Below, piece after piece: positions 25,140 through 36,400 of a stretch of DNA of 64,000 nucleotides. Positions within the stretch are counted from its first letter, which is position 1; the number at the start of each line of letters is the position of its first letter. The notes beneath the pieces are model-generated. The model saw only the letters and a list, made by a program, of their open reading frames with translations. It did not search any database and was not told the DNA's origin. The stretch spans positions 4,743,582 to 4,807,581 of the forward strand of contig OU744730.1 in NCBI GenBank assembly GCA_916613615.1, in the 5' to 3' direction. The stretch is from Steromphala cineraria (Eukaryota; Mollusca; Gastropoda; Trochida; Trochidae). The translations under genes were made by a program, and so were the position numbers.

Positions 25140-25275
25140 TCAGGGCATTATATTCACATGTAACACCTACTCGGGGGATTGGAAGGTTTTTATATTCATA
25201 TGTAACACCTACTCGGGGGTTGGAAGGTTTTTATATTTCAAAGTCAAAGGGTTTTATATTCCTATGTGTAACCTA
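25140..25275. repeat. Three ~50-bp tandem units
   Basis: Units share TATATTC-ATATGTAACACCTACTCGGGGG-TTGGAAGGTTT. The third is diverged. Adjacent to the tRNA-like head at 25316. Confidence 0.65.
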
Positions 25276-25315
25276 ACCCCTAAGTCCACATTATCTTGAA
25301 AAAACTTACAATGCT

Positions 25316-25390
25316 TCCGATGTGCGGGATTCGAACCCTCAACCCTCTGAACCGTAAGCTAGCACTATAACCACTACTCTAACGGGCCAG
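25316..25390 (-). mobile_element. tRNA-like head, probably of a SINE
   Basis: On the minus strand the segment reads GAGTAGTGGTTATAGTGCTA (box A-like) and then GGGTTCGAATCCCGC (box B), spaced as in a tRNA-derived pol III promoter. It does not fold into a clean mature tRNA that I can draw, so I do not call a functional tRNA gene. Confidence 0.5.
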
Positions 25391-25911
25391 TTAGAAGTGA
25401 AGGTTATGTTAAACAATCTATTGATTGAAGATCAGATTTCGGTACAAAAAATCGGCCCTAAAGCATTAGGAAATCCAATTGCACTTTAATTCCAATTTTA
25501 AATGCATACCAACATTCAAAATGGATATTAACAGTGTTACACCTTTTCATTTGTGATAAATTTAAAGGATCCAAATACGGTGTCAACCACGTGACTTGTC
25601 GATTGTCATTTGTAAAACCTTACACCTCGAAGAAAGCTTTGCACGTGCATTATGTGCTATGTCAATATCAAAAAGTCGTCTGAACACAATGCTTTTTTTT
25701 AAGGAAATTCATTTTAATCTTTTATATTCAGAATTGAAGCGACAGTATAAAGTAATGTAATCCAATAATAAATGTTAAATTAACCGACGAACATGAATCC
25801 TTGATATTTGTTGTTTTTTTCTCAATTTTTATGATCAGTCTGAAAATATGATTACAAATACTACAATATGGACAAATGATTACGGGTTGTTAATAACGGC
25901 ATCTAAGTTAG

Positions 25912-26071
25912 TTAAAACACTCGAACTCGGTTATGCTTGGGTTTTCAAAACCTTCGGAAAGAAAGCCTCGCGGGAAGTAAGACCTCAAGCTTCGCTTTCG
26001 GTCTTACTTTCCGCTCAGCTTTCTTTCCTCAGGTTTTGAAATCCCAAGCATAACCTCGTTCTCGTGTTTTA
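25912..26071. mobile_element. Hairpin element
   Basis: Arms GTTAAAACACTCGAACTCGG / GTTATGCTTGGG and CCCAAGCATAACC / CGTTCTCGTGTTTTAAC are inverse copies. The inner pair GAAGTAAGACC / GGTCTTACTTTC continues the stem almost to the centre. No coding potential. Confidence 0.7.
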
Positions 26072-26519
26072 ACCCTAACTTAAACAGGCGAGGTACAGGG
26101 TACGGTCAGACCTTATGTAGAGGATTCAATACCTCCTTGCAGTTAATATTTTGAATATTATATTTCTCGAAACTAGGTCGATTTTAATCAGATTGACGAT
26201 ATACGTATTGTGATATGATGTCTGTATCGTGATACGTGTCATTAACTATAAACTTTCTTATTCAACCCTAAAAATCAAGATTTTTGTAAAAGTTATTAGG
26301 CTGTTTTTCCATAAATGCCCTGAAAAATGTGTATCGTGATACATATCGTATCGTGGCAGAACTACTAAATTGTAATATGACTTACATGTACATCAATACG
26401 GATAAGCGTAAATTGCGTGCCGTGTCATTGTCAATATGGCGACGGCTGAAATGTTTTGTCTACAATTTGTTTAAAACTTTTCGCATCTAAATCATAAGCA
26501 TACCTAAACATACAAAAAT

Positions 26520-26930
26520 AGAGCCATGGGCTCTGTAGCTCATCAGACTTTTGATGGAAAAAGATTTTTAAGGTTTTGACCCCTGTGACCCCAATTGGGG
26601 TCAAGGGGTAATTAAATGTAAAATTTAGAATCTTAATTGGCCAAAGAGTCTACACACAACTTTTCAGCTCTCTGGACCTTTTGGAACTGGAGAAGAAGAT
26701 GAAAATAGGTTTTTAAGGTTTTGACCACTTCATGGGGTCACAAAATCTACAATTTAGAATCCCCATTGGCCAAGGAGTCTACCCACAACTTTTCAGCTCT
26801 CTAGACTTTTTGGAACTGGAGAAGAAGATGATAATAGGTTTTTAAAGTTTTGACCCCTGTGACCCCATTTGGGGTCATGGGGTCACGAAATCTACAATTT
26901 AGAATCCCCATTGGCAGTGTATAAAATAGA
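26520..26930. repeat. GTAGCTCATCAG-type tandem repeat element
   Basis: It starts with CTCTGTAGCTCATCAGAC and contains about three ~150-bp units sharing TTTTCAGCTCTCTGGACCTT, GGAGAAGAAGATGA-AATAGG and TTTTGACCCCTGTGACCCC. Related sequence lies at 32235-33045 and, inverted, at 52272-52600. Confidence 0.65.
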
Positions 26931-27321
26931 TTGGAAACCTAGCCTGTCCTGAACATTAATTGATCCATTTCTTATGGGAAAATAAAGAACATTTTTGAAA
27001 AGTTACCAGTCCTGGCAAAAAGTAGCCAGTCAAGGGCTATATTTTAAACACTGCCATTGGTCAAGGAGTCTGCACATCAAATTTCAGCTTTCTAGAGTCA
27101 TTGGTTTCAGACCTCATGAGCTAAAAATGCCACCAAGGAAAAGAGTGAAAGAAGATATTTCACACAAGTATATGTTTTCATTCATGAAATCCAACAAAGA
27201 AAACACTACCAGCTTGAAAGGTAAAGACGGGAATGTTGACATTGGCACAAATGGCAACTGGCACAAATGAGATTTTAACTGACAATCAAACTGAAGAAAG
27301 TAATAAGGAAGCAAATGCCAC

Positions 27322-27649
27322 GAATGAGTCCGTAATAAATAATTCTCACATCTCAAACAATAAATCATAAACAAATATCAGAACACTTCAGCTGAATGGT
27401 TTTAATTATGGCCTTGGTTAGACCATAGACATGGCAAAATGCATTGTACAATTTGTTTAAAGGAGGGTATGCAAAACACCATGACTGAATGAGTCAGTGA
27501 TAAATAATTCTCACATCTCAAACAATAAATCATAAACAAATATCAGAACACTTCAGCTGAATGGTTTTAATTATGGCCTTGGTTAGACCATAACCATGGC
27601 AAAATGCATTGTACAATTTGTTTAAAGAAGGGTATGCAAAACACCATCA
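27322..27649. repeat. Direct duplication of ~165 bp
   Basis: Two adjacent copies (27322-27486 and 27487-27649), each beginning GAATGAGTC and ending AAAACACCAT, differ at a few positions only (for example CATAGACATGG against CATAACCATGG). Confidence 0.8.
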
Positions 27650-28352
27650 CTAGAGTGGATGTAGCACATTTGTGACGTCACTCCAAAACTTTACATGTTT
27701 CATACAGAATGGACAGTGCCCTCAATCTTGACGGAAAAGATTACTAATTTCTTTCTTTATTTCAAAGGCATTCAGACAGAATCTGGCCGCGAAAACGTTC
27801 ATCTTTCGATTTAAAGTGACTTAGTGACTGGTTTCGTTGTGCAAAGGATAGGAGTTGGTGCAAGAAAACAAATGAAGACCCAAACAAACAATATCAGTTA
27901 ATTCAAATATAAAAAAAAAAAATTAAAATATTTTTGTCACAGTATTTTGTTAGGCAAAATATTTCATGTTACTTGTATTTACCTTCTATTTTTAGACCAA
28001 GATATTAAAACCCGCTATGTAATGCATACTGTGACACACATATTCATCCATATGATTTATATTCACCCAGACACAGCTGTGTATATATATCTGATGTTTA
28101 GGGAAAATTGAGGTTTCAAGTATCCAAGCTTATTGTGTTCCACAGATTATGACAGTCTGTTTTAACACTGTGTATAACCCGTGTCTGGAAGTAGCGGAAA
28201 CATTTACCTTGCAAGGAGCATGACATAGGAAGTGATTTGATGGTATTTTGTCACCTTTTGCGATGTGAGCAGCACGTGATTAGTTTTCGGAAAGTCCTAA
28301 ACATAACTATTTAATCACTGTCGTGTACCCAAAATGGAGTGGACTAACCAAG

Positions 28353-28966
28353 ATGGCGGACGGAACAAGTCAACAGAGGTAGGTGTCCGAGCTCTATCCT
28401 CCCTACTCCTTATCATCGAGGGTTAGATGGGGACATATTTGGTTATGGAGGGGACACATTTGGACTGAAGGGGACACATTTGGTTATGAAGGGGACACAT
28501 TTTAAAGTCTTTTCGACTGATCTTTGGATGTCATATAAATAGATCAAAATCTTGGATCCTTTCAGGTTTTCGGCCATAGATGCTGCCTTCCGAGAAAGAA
28601 TCCTGAGTAGTCATTGCGGGCACATGTTTAAAACCAAAAGTGTCCTAAGGAAGCATAGACTTCATCAACACGGCATCAATTCGGAAAGCTTGTCTTTCAA
28701 ATATAGTGACTGCAAATTATCGTTCATTGCCAGATCGTGTCCAACGGCCAACCCAGAAGACAAGCCACGAGGGCAACGGCTTCACCTCCAATACCTGTGC
28801 CCAACAGCTCAGCCGCAAAGACAACCTAAGATGTCAACAACTGTCACAACACTTAGAGCAGCGCTTGTTAAACTGTCCAAACTGCGAGGCCACTTTTGTA
28901 AGAAAGGACTACATGGAAAACTCACCTAAATGCAATCAGCCGTTGCCTAAGGCGCTACAGGTGTGA
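28353..28966 (+). pseudogene. Decayed C2H2-zinc-finger-like gene, two exons
   Basis: Exon 1 (28353-28378) starts ATGGCGGACGG and ends at a GTAGGT donor. Exon 2 begins at 28566 after TTTCAG, and the frames join (MADGTSQQR-FSAIDAAFRE). Exon 2 then gives CGHMFKTKSVLRKH...H, a finger missing its first Cys, and YSDCKLSF, another with Cys lost. After a frame change near 28735 it gives LSRKDNLRC and CPNCEATFVRKDYMENSPKC, in which the His ligands are gone. The RKD-L core is typical of C2H2 fingers. Start and splice sites look usable but ligands and frame do not, so I call a pseudogene. Its intron holds four ~24-bp GGGGACACATTTGG repeats (28428-28503). It could alternatively be a transposon-borne finger gene. 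Confidence 0.45.
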
Positions 28967-29570
28967 GTTTTGCCCGAACAGACACGGATGGAACACAGAA
29001 CATTGTCCCCGGTTATGGAACGACCAAAACAAACAAATTACTTAGTAAAATATGAATCAACTTTAGGTTTGGCTCCTTTTTCTCGATACATAATTTTCCG
29101 CCGTTCACCTGGCTAGTTCCGGTGTACGGTTATTCACAGCATTCAAGGGACTCTTAAGATAAAGCTATGACATTGTTATAATTAATTCGAAGAGTAAGGA
29201 CAGTGCTTTAATGATGTCCTCGATATTTGGTATAGACTACTTTCAGGAGACACTTAGGAGATTCGTTTCATGCCACCCATTAAGCAGTGATCTGAAGAAG
29301 TATAGTAAGTAAGAGGAAAGCTTTGAAGTTTATTGGTTCCTATTCTTTAGGAAATACTCTAAACTACATGGCATAAGGAGACCCTTCCGCACGACTAGTT
29401 AACGACAAGGCTTTTTCTACAATCAATAACATCAAATAAACCAAAATGATGCCAACTTGTCCAGACATATTAGGTCAACATTGGCAAGCTGTTGGCACAA
29501 TGCCCCTATGCAACTATGACATTAGGCCAATGTCATTGTGTTACGTGGGTTAAACAACAAATCAACAATA
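28967..29570. other. Non-coding stretch, nothing recognised
   Basis: No long reading frame, no repeat family seen elsewhere in the window and no splice-site pattern that fits a neighbour. Confidence 0.5.
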
Positions 29571-29572
29571 TA

Positions 29573-30230
29573 GCATTCCCTCCCCATTGAGGTAGCTCAG
29601 TGGTATTCGTTAAGATCTAGCCTCTGTTCTAGTATTAGACCAAATCGGTGGGTTCCCAAATTTTCTCCTAGCGGAAAATAATTTTGACCACAATTTTTAT
29701 TAGCAAATGACAACACTTCTCGCATGGAAAGGGTAGTTCACAACACAATGCCTTTGCTTTCATTCATTCAGTAGCAAGGGACGTTGCACAACTAACTCAT
29801 TCTCTCACCACAGAGGCAGATCAAGTTATGAAATGTTGATACAGACTCTGTTCTATGACGCCGAGTTTGTGGGATAGAATGGGAGATGCCTGATTGGAGG
29901 CAATCAAAGTAAGTTGTGCAATCAGTGACGATTTACTAAAATCATCATTATGGCGACTGAATCATGGCAAAGTCATTGTGATATGAACCACCCTTTCAAT
30001 GCGTGAAGCGTCGTCATTTGAGATAGAGAAAATCAAATGGATTGTTGTGCAATTTTTTTCCCGCCAGGGGAAACTGCCGGAACCCACGGATTTCGAATAA
30101 TAGAACAGAGGCTGTACATATCAACATTACATGACTTTATATGCCTCTGTGGGTAGAGAATGCAACTGACTTTGTTAGCAGCCAATCAGGCATCTCCAAT
30201 CATAGCCCTTAAACTCGATTAATAGGAACA
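29573..30230. mobile_element. CATTCTCTCCCC-type MITE with a second copy inserted inside it
   Basis: The outer copy runs 29573-29792 and resumes after 30160 with AGCCAATCAGGCATCTCC. The inner full-length copy is 29793-30160. The junctions read CAACTAACT before and CAACTGACT after the inner copy, a 9-bp target duplication with one mismatch that matches the outer element's own ACAACTAACTTTG interior. Confidence 0.85.
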
Positions 30231-30434
30231 GTAACGAGTTGCCAATGTTGGTCGAGAATGCAAAATAGAAAATATTATACTGAAGGCAAATGAAAATGTA
30301 AAGTACGTGGATTGAGATATAAACTATAACAGAATCTTAATGACTATGCCAAACTATACAACAACGTAACAGTTTCAAGTCCGCGTTATGAGCGAAAATA
30401 TTTGTATATGTTGAACGAGTTTGATGAAGATATT

Positions 30435-33400
30435 CTACCACTTGTAAATGACGAACGGGTTCTTCCAACTTGAACGTTTAGTCGGTGCTCTGTAGTTTAG
30501 TCGATTTTTGGAAGGACGGGGGCCCCAACAAGCATCCGGCCGTAAACTTTCTCGTAATCGCTGGAAAGAGAATATTTTTTATTCAAAATACATTTATTAA
30601 ATAGCATGTCAAGAAAAACTTACTTTCTTTCATCAAAATAAGTTTTAAGCGAACAGTAAGTCGTGTCCAAATGTCCATACCATGAAAGGTTATCGCTTGT
30701 GCCTTAAGACAAATTAAATATCAAGAAGTGACATCAATGTCGTGAGAATGGTGCATAGATAGTCTTAGGTCTAGTGATGGTTTAATTTATCAAGTATCAC
30801 GGCAACTAAATTAACAACCCCACCTTCGCAAATAATTGTCGTTTAGTCTAAGGATACCGTAACCCATCTTCCTACGCAGAGCCTAAAAGGCCAGTTTCCA
30901 AACGGTCATTTTATGCCTTGCTGCAGAGACTTTACTTTTCTGTGCTGCTATAGTGCCCCTACAGACTAGAGAGCATGCACAGAAAATTCAAGGTTATGCA
31001 GCAAGGCATAAAATGACAGTTTGGAAACTGGCCTTTTAGGCTCTGCGTAGGAAGATGACCGTAACCGAACTGGCGTAACAACAGTGACAATGCAGCTTTT
31101 CAAAATTGCAGTTGGAGTTATTCCCATGTTGTAGTGACGTTGACAAGTGGATCATCAACATTTCGTGCTATTAGAAAACAATTAACAAAATTGCACTGAA
31201 TGTCAGACATGTAAAAAGTTTATACATTGTAGGAGACATCTCCATCACTATTAAAAACTATAACGAAATTCTTGAATGAATATATTTCTAGGCTGTTCAC
31301 AATCGTATTTCGCTGACAATAAGACAGTCACCTTCATGTATTGTGCAAAAAATACTACGCCAAATCTAGGTCAAAACATAATTTAAGAAGGAATCCGATC
31401 AAAAACTTGAATGTTAAAATTACATTAATTATTAACCTCGTGTTGTTCCATTCCATCTTAATATAATATGTTAAAAATAAAAGATATATAAAATCTTTTG
31501 TTCAGTTCGTAGCTAAGTGGCCTTGGAATTTTCAAAGCTGACATTTAATGTGGAATTATAAGTGCCTTGGGATATTCTCAATACCGACACAATTGAAACA
31601 TTTTGCATGTCTGAATTGAAGGACAAAGATGATGAAACGGTACCGACGGCGCGATGATCATCACGTTTGCATTTGTTATCCCACCGGTATGTAACACCGT
31701 GGGATATAGTCATCACCCTGTCCGTCCGTCTGTATGTCCGTCCGTCCGTCTGTCCCTGCGTCCGTAATCATTTCGTTTCCGGAGCAGAACTCAAAAACCG
31801 GTCTACATATCTTTCTGAAACTTTACATGTGTATTGCCCACCTACTGAAGTGGTGTCTTTTGATATGTTCACATTTCTGAAAATTTTATTTTTTATTATT
31901 TCCATTGAAACGGCTCTTATATAGACTCTGTTAATGAAAGGTTTCGTTTCCGGAGCAGAACTCAAAAGCCGGTCCACATATCTTTCTGAAACTTTACATG
32001 TGTATTGCCCACCTACTGAAGTGGTGCCTTTTGATATTTTCACATTTCTGAAAATTTTATTTTTTAATATTTCCATGGAAATGGCTCTTTTTGGACTCTG
32101 TTCATGAAAGGTTTCGTTTCCGGAGCAGAACTCAAAAACCAGTCCACATATCTTTCTGAAACTTTACATGTGTATTGTCCACCAACTGAAGTGGTGCCTT
32201 TTGATATTTTCAAATTTCTGAAAATTTAATTTTTAGCTCATCTGGCCTGTAAGGCCCGATGGGCTTATGGCATGGCATGGTGTCCGGCGTCCGTCCGTCC
32301 GTCCGTCCATCCGTCCGTCCGTCCGTAAACTTTGTGGAATTTCGACTTCTTCTCCAGAACCATAAGGCCTAGAAAGCTGAAACTTTGTGTACAGACTCCT
32401 TGGCTAGTAAGGATTATAAATTGTAGCTTTGGTGGCCCTGTGACCCCTAATAAGGGCCACAGGGGTCACGCCCTAAAAACCTATTTTCATCTTCTTCTCC
32501 AGGACCATGAGGCCTAGAAGCTGAAACTTTGTGTACAGACTCCTTGACAAGTAAGGATTATAAATTGTAGCTTTGGTGGCCCTGTGACCCCTAATAAGGG
32601 CCACAGGGGCCACGCCCTAAAAACCTATTTTCATCTTCTTCTCCAGAACCATAAGGTCTAGAAAGCTGAAACTTTGTGTACAGACTCCTTGGCTTGTGAG
32701 GATTATAAATTGTAGCTTTGGTAGCCCTGTGACCCCTAATAAGGGTCACAGGGGCCACGCCCTTAAAACCTATTTTCATCTTCTTCTCCAGAAGCACAAG
32801 GCCTAGAAAGCTGAAACTTTGTGTACAGATTTCTTGACTAGTGAGGATTATAAATTGTAACCTTAGGCGACCCCCATAAGGCCTAGAAAGCTAAAGCCTT
32901 GTCTACAGACTCCTATGTTAGATAAGGAGGATTTCAAATTGTACATTTGGTGACCCTGTGGCCCCAAGTAAGGCGGAACAGCATTTGCCACTCTAAAGCA
33001 AAATTTATATGAAGCCTGATGAGCTACAGAACCACTGGCTCTATTTTTTATTATTTCCATGGAAACGGCTCTTATTTGGACTCTGTTCATGAAAGGTTTC
33101 GTTTCATATATATTAGCGTATACCATTATGAACCTTGCTTGAAAAATTTAATATTATCTTTCAACGGTTTACATCTTACGATCATGTGGAACCGGTGGGA
33201 TATGTCATCTTCTATTGTCTCTTGTTTAAGGAGTTATTGTCAGTGGTTTAGGGCTTTGTTGAGATTTATGCATTAACATATTACAAAGTTTTGGCCCATG
33301 TAGGGAAATGGTGGGAGCTTTAATGAACACTTATTTGGCGGGTGATGTTATATTCTAACTACTGCACATATGTGTTATTGTTAACATGGCATAAGTTATA

Positions 33401-36400
33401 GCACCACCTGTCTCTTCGATATTAAGTAAATTTAAACAAACTGTGGTTTGTGTTTTTTTGCGTGACGGCTAAGGCCAGGGATTAATTGTAATGCTAATGC
33501 TTTTTACAGCACCAACCTCCAAGAAGCTCCCCTCAGCTTTCCAGAGTTCCTTTACGGCACACAGAGGTAAGGGTATCAGAGAAACCATGGCAATACACCA
33601 ACCAATCACAACACCGTATGCAGGGAACACGTAATCCCCGTATGTTGGAGCCTCGTATCGGATTATTGTCATAATGAGGCAAATCTGAAACATTGTCACA
33701 TTTTATTTAAATGTATGTAAATAAATAGTTCTTTGTTACATAATACAAAATGACTAATTATAAACAGGTGAATCTATGCCAACGGGGAAAATAATGTATT
33801 ACACGATACGTAGTGTAATGTTAGGATTTATAAGTGAAATGGACAAGTCGGGTCATGTGCCGAAACTACTTTCTGCATCTTTAAAATGAGGTTTGTCCTG
33901 CTACTTTCAATGTAATGCTTTTCACATAGAATGAAATTCGTCAAGGGCCAGTTGTATATCATGTCGTGAATATATTGGTAACTTTTAACTCGCGGCTGGA
34001 CTACTGTGAAATGTCATCTTTAATCATGACATTCTATTGAGTATCCTCTATGGCACATTTTAACGATAAATTAACATTAGAGTGTAAACACCTGTCAATG
34101 TTTCCAGCGAGATAAAACAACTCTCTTAAATACCTAAATATTAGTTTTGACAAGTTATCAAAAATCGTGTATAAACTTACAATTAAAAGACCGGGAGCTA
34201 CGAAGCACCAGAGAGCTTTCATGTAGACTGGAGGTTTCTTCCCCAGCATCATCTCAATATCAGAACTGAACCGGTCTGTTCCTGGAGAAAAATCATGACT
34301 CATACATATTTCAAGGATCGTCTATAAAGAGACATACTCTCCCCACAGAGACTCCAGAAATAAAGACCCAGAGAACACATATGAAATAAATCAGATAAGA
34401 CTGACCATTGCATTTGTGGAAACCTAATTGACCTTTGAAATAATTGCATTTGTGTTGCCAGCGAAGAACTGTTCCAAATGGCTAAATTACAAGGTATCGA
34501 AGACTTTGAAGACTTATATTGTAACAACATTTTACATACAGTAGAACTCGGATGTAACGAAGTGAGTTTGGCCGCCATGCATAGATCTTTTGACGGGACT
34601 TAAAAATGTGTTCGTTATATCCGAGTTCGCTATATCCGTGTTCTAATTCAGAAAACCAGTTAAAAGAGGAGGAAGAACTTACCATAGATCCAGCCGATTG
34701 CAACGCATTCTAGAATACCCACAAGTTGTAGACAGAAAGTGCTGACATACCAGTCAATAAGCACGAGGACGTATATTGCACCCTGAAAGTAATCAAATAT
34801 ATTGTAAACCTTGTGAAAAGTTTAGATACAAAATTTATTTAGAATATTTGGTTGAAGGATAGAACGTTGCAAACATTTGAGGATTCTCCAAGAAGATGTT
34901 AAAGTCACTGTAAGACTTTCAGAAGATAAGTTATTAACTTAAATTTTTTATTTTACATAACGTATTATACCTTATAAAGAACTTCGAGAAATGCAATTGC
35001 AGTTTTAAGAATGTTCAAATTAACATATATGCACATAGATCTTAATGTGTTTTTCTAAAGGGGAGTCATCGGTTGGATAATCGAAATTGAATATTGTAAT
35101 TCGAGACTTGTAAGGTTACCAACGATAATTAATGTTCACATCTAACTTCGATTTTCATAAAGTTAAAAAATTAAAGTTTGGAGTAATATTAAACACTTTT
35201 TAAAAACGAAGTTATCAAAAGCAATACACATAATTCACATATAACAAAAAAAGGTAATATGTCCCAAATCTATGTAAATGCATCCAAACGTATCCGAAAC
35301 CATCCAAAAACATATCAATGTATTTAAAGTCCAGCACTTCCTTCGGGCCTATGTCAAACTATACAATGATAACCATAAGTCTTTTTTTTAAAACAACATG
35401 ATCCTGCTGAAACACGAGCCTCGTCGAATATTTGTTTATTGTGACATATTGGTGAATGTGGAGAGAATATCTACCAAGCTCGCTTCGAACTAATTTTGGC
35501 TAAGTTCTACTTCTGTACCATTCAGAATAATCGATAAAACTTTGAATATATAAATATATTTTTTACATTTATACATTTATTAGATTTATAAATTTAAACA
35601 ACGCATATTAAATAGAAAACCTTACTGTGGAAGAAACTGGGAACCTAAACTGAAATTTGTAAACACAGAGATATGACAACTAACATTATCCAACTTGTCG
35701 CCTTCAAAGATTAACTTAGCGTACTTATATGCATTTGTATACACCTAGAGACATACTTTTAAGTATGTTAATAATTAAGTCTTTTGATAAGTTTTAGTAA
35801 AGTGTTATGCTACCTGTGTCGCAAACACGAGACCAAACAGGAAGTACAGTGTACACATGACGGCAGTGAGGATCATCCGTCGTCGTTGTAGTTGTTTAGG
35901 AAACGTGTCCACCATTGCTGTTAGAATTGTCTCTACCATAGCAAACTGTAACGGCAAACATAACGATTGGGTAAAACAGTCCTTCAAGATTGACACATAC
36001 AATAACTATTCCTTTTGATAACAAAATATGCATGATTAGAATGCTCAATTGAAAAGTAAAGATCTCCGAAATGTGATGCAAAACTCTTTATCACTTCTAC
36101 TCGAGATTGTCGTCAGAATATAATCATCACGTACCTGGCCATCCACACCAACAGTGAACAACATGATGAAGAACAAAACAGACCACAGTTGCGGAAGTGG
36201 TAGTTGAGAAAGGGCTTCTGGGTAAGCTACAAATCCTAGACCCGGACCTGAAGAAAGAAGGTTATTATGTAACGCTGATACTTGAAAAGGTTTAGCATTA
36301 GTAAGCAGTGTTTCGAGATTTAAAATATTTCACAACAAGAATCAGTTAACATTGAAGTGTTAAATTATGTCCTTTCCTTATTTAATCAGGGTGGTCTCCC

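Larger units (their letters stand above)
24765..26205. mobile_element. Foldback element split by later insertions
   Basis: The left arm (24765-25070) has GTCTGATTAAAATC and CCTCTCCACTGAGTCAGAC. The right arm (26090-26205) has the inverse GGTCAGACC and GATTTTAATCAGA. The unbroken relative at 38880-39350 shows the two arms belong together. Between them lie a tandem repeat (25140-25275), a tRNA-like head (25316-25390) and a hairpin (25912-26071). Confidence 0.55.
20303..28352. other. Intergenic region between transporter A and the zinc-finger-like remnant: repeats, no intact gene
   Basis: No exon of the SLC6 type and no long reading frame on either strand. Recognised content is listed separately: MITEs at 21508, 21736, 22714 and 24119, a hairpin at 22095, a foldback element with arms at 24.77 and 26.1 kb, a tRNA-like head at 25.3 kb, a hairpin at 25.9 kb, tandem repeats at 26.5 kb and a 165-bp duplication at 27.3 kb. 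In 20303-21500 and 23240-24110 I see nothing recognisable. Confidence 0.6.

Noticed and set aside
26995..27270. 91-aa frame containing MPPRKRVKEDISHKYMFSFM
   Set aside because: It resembles the basic N-terminus of some hAT-type transposases, but there is no downstream catalytic or BED domain, so I do not call it.
32332..33126. Several 60-90-aa frames on both strands
   Set aside because: They repeat one another because they read the internal tandem units of the 32235-33045 element.
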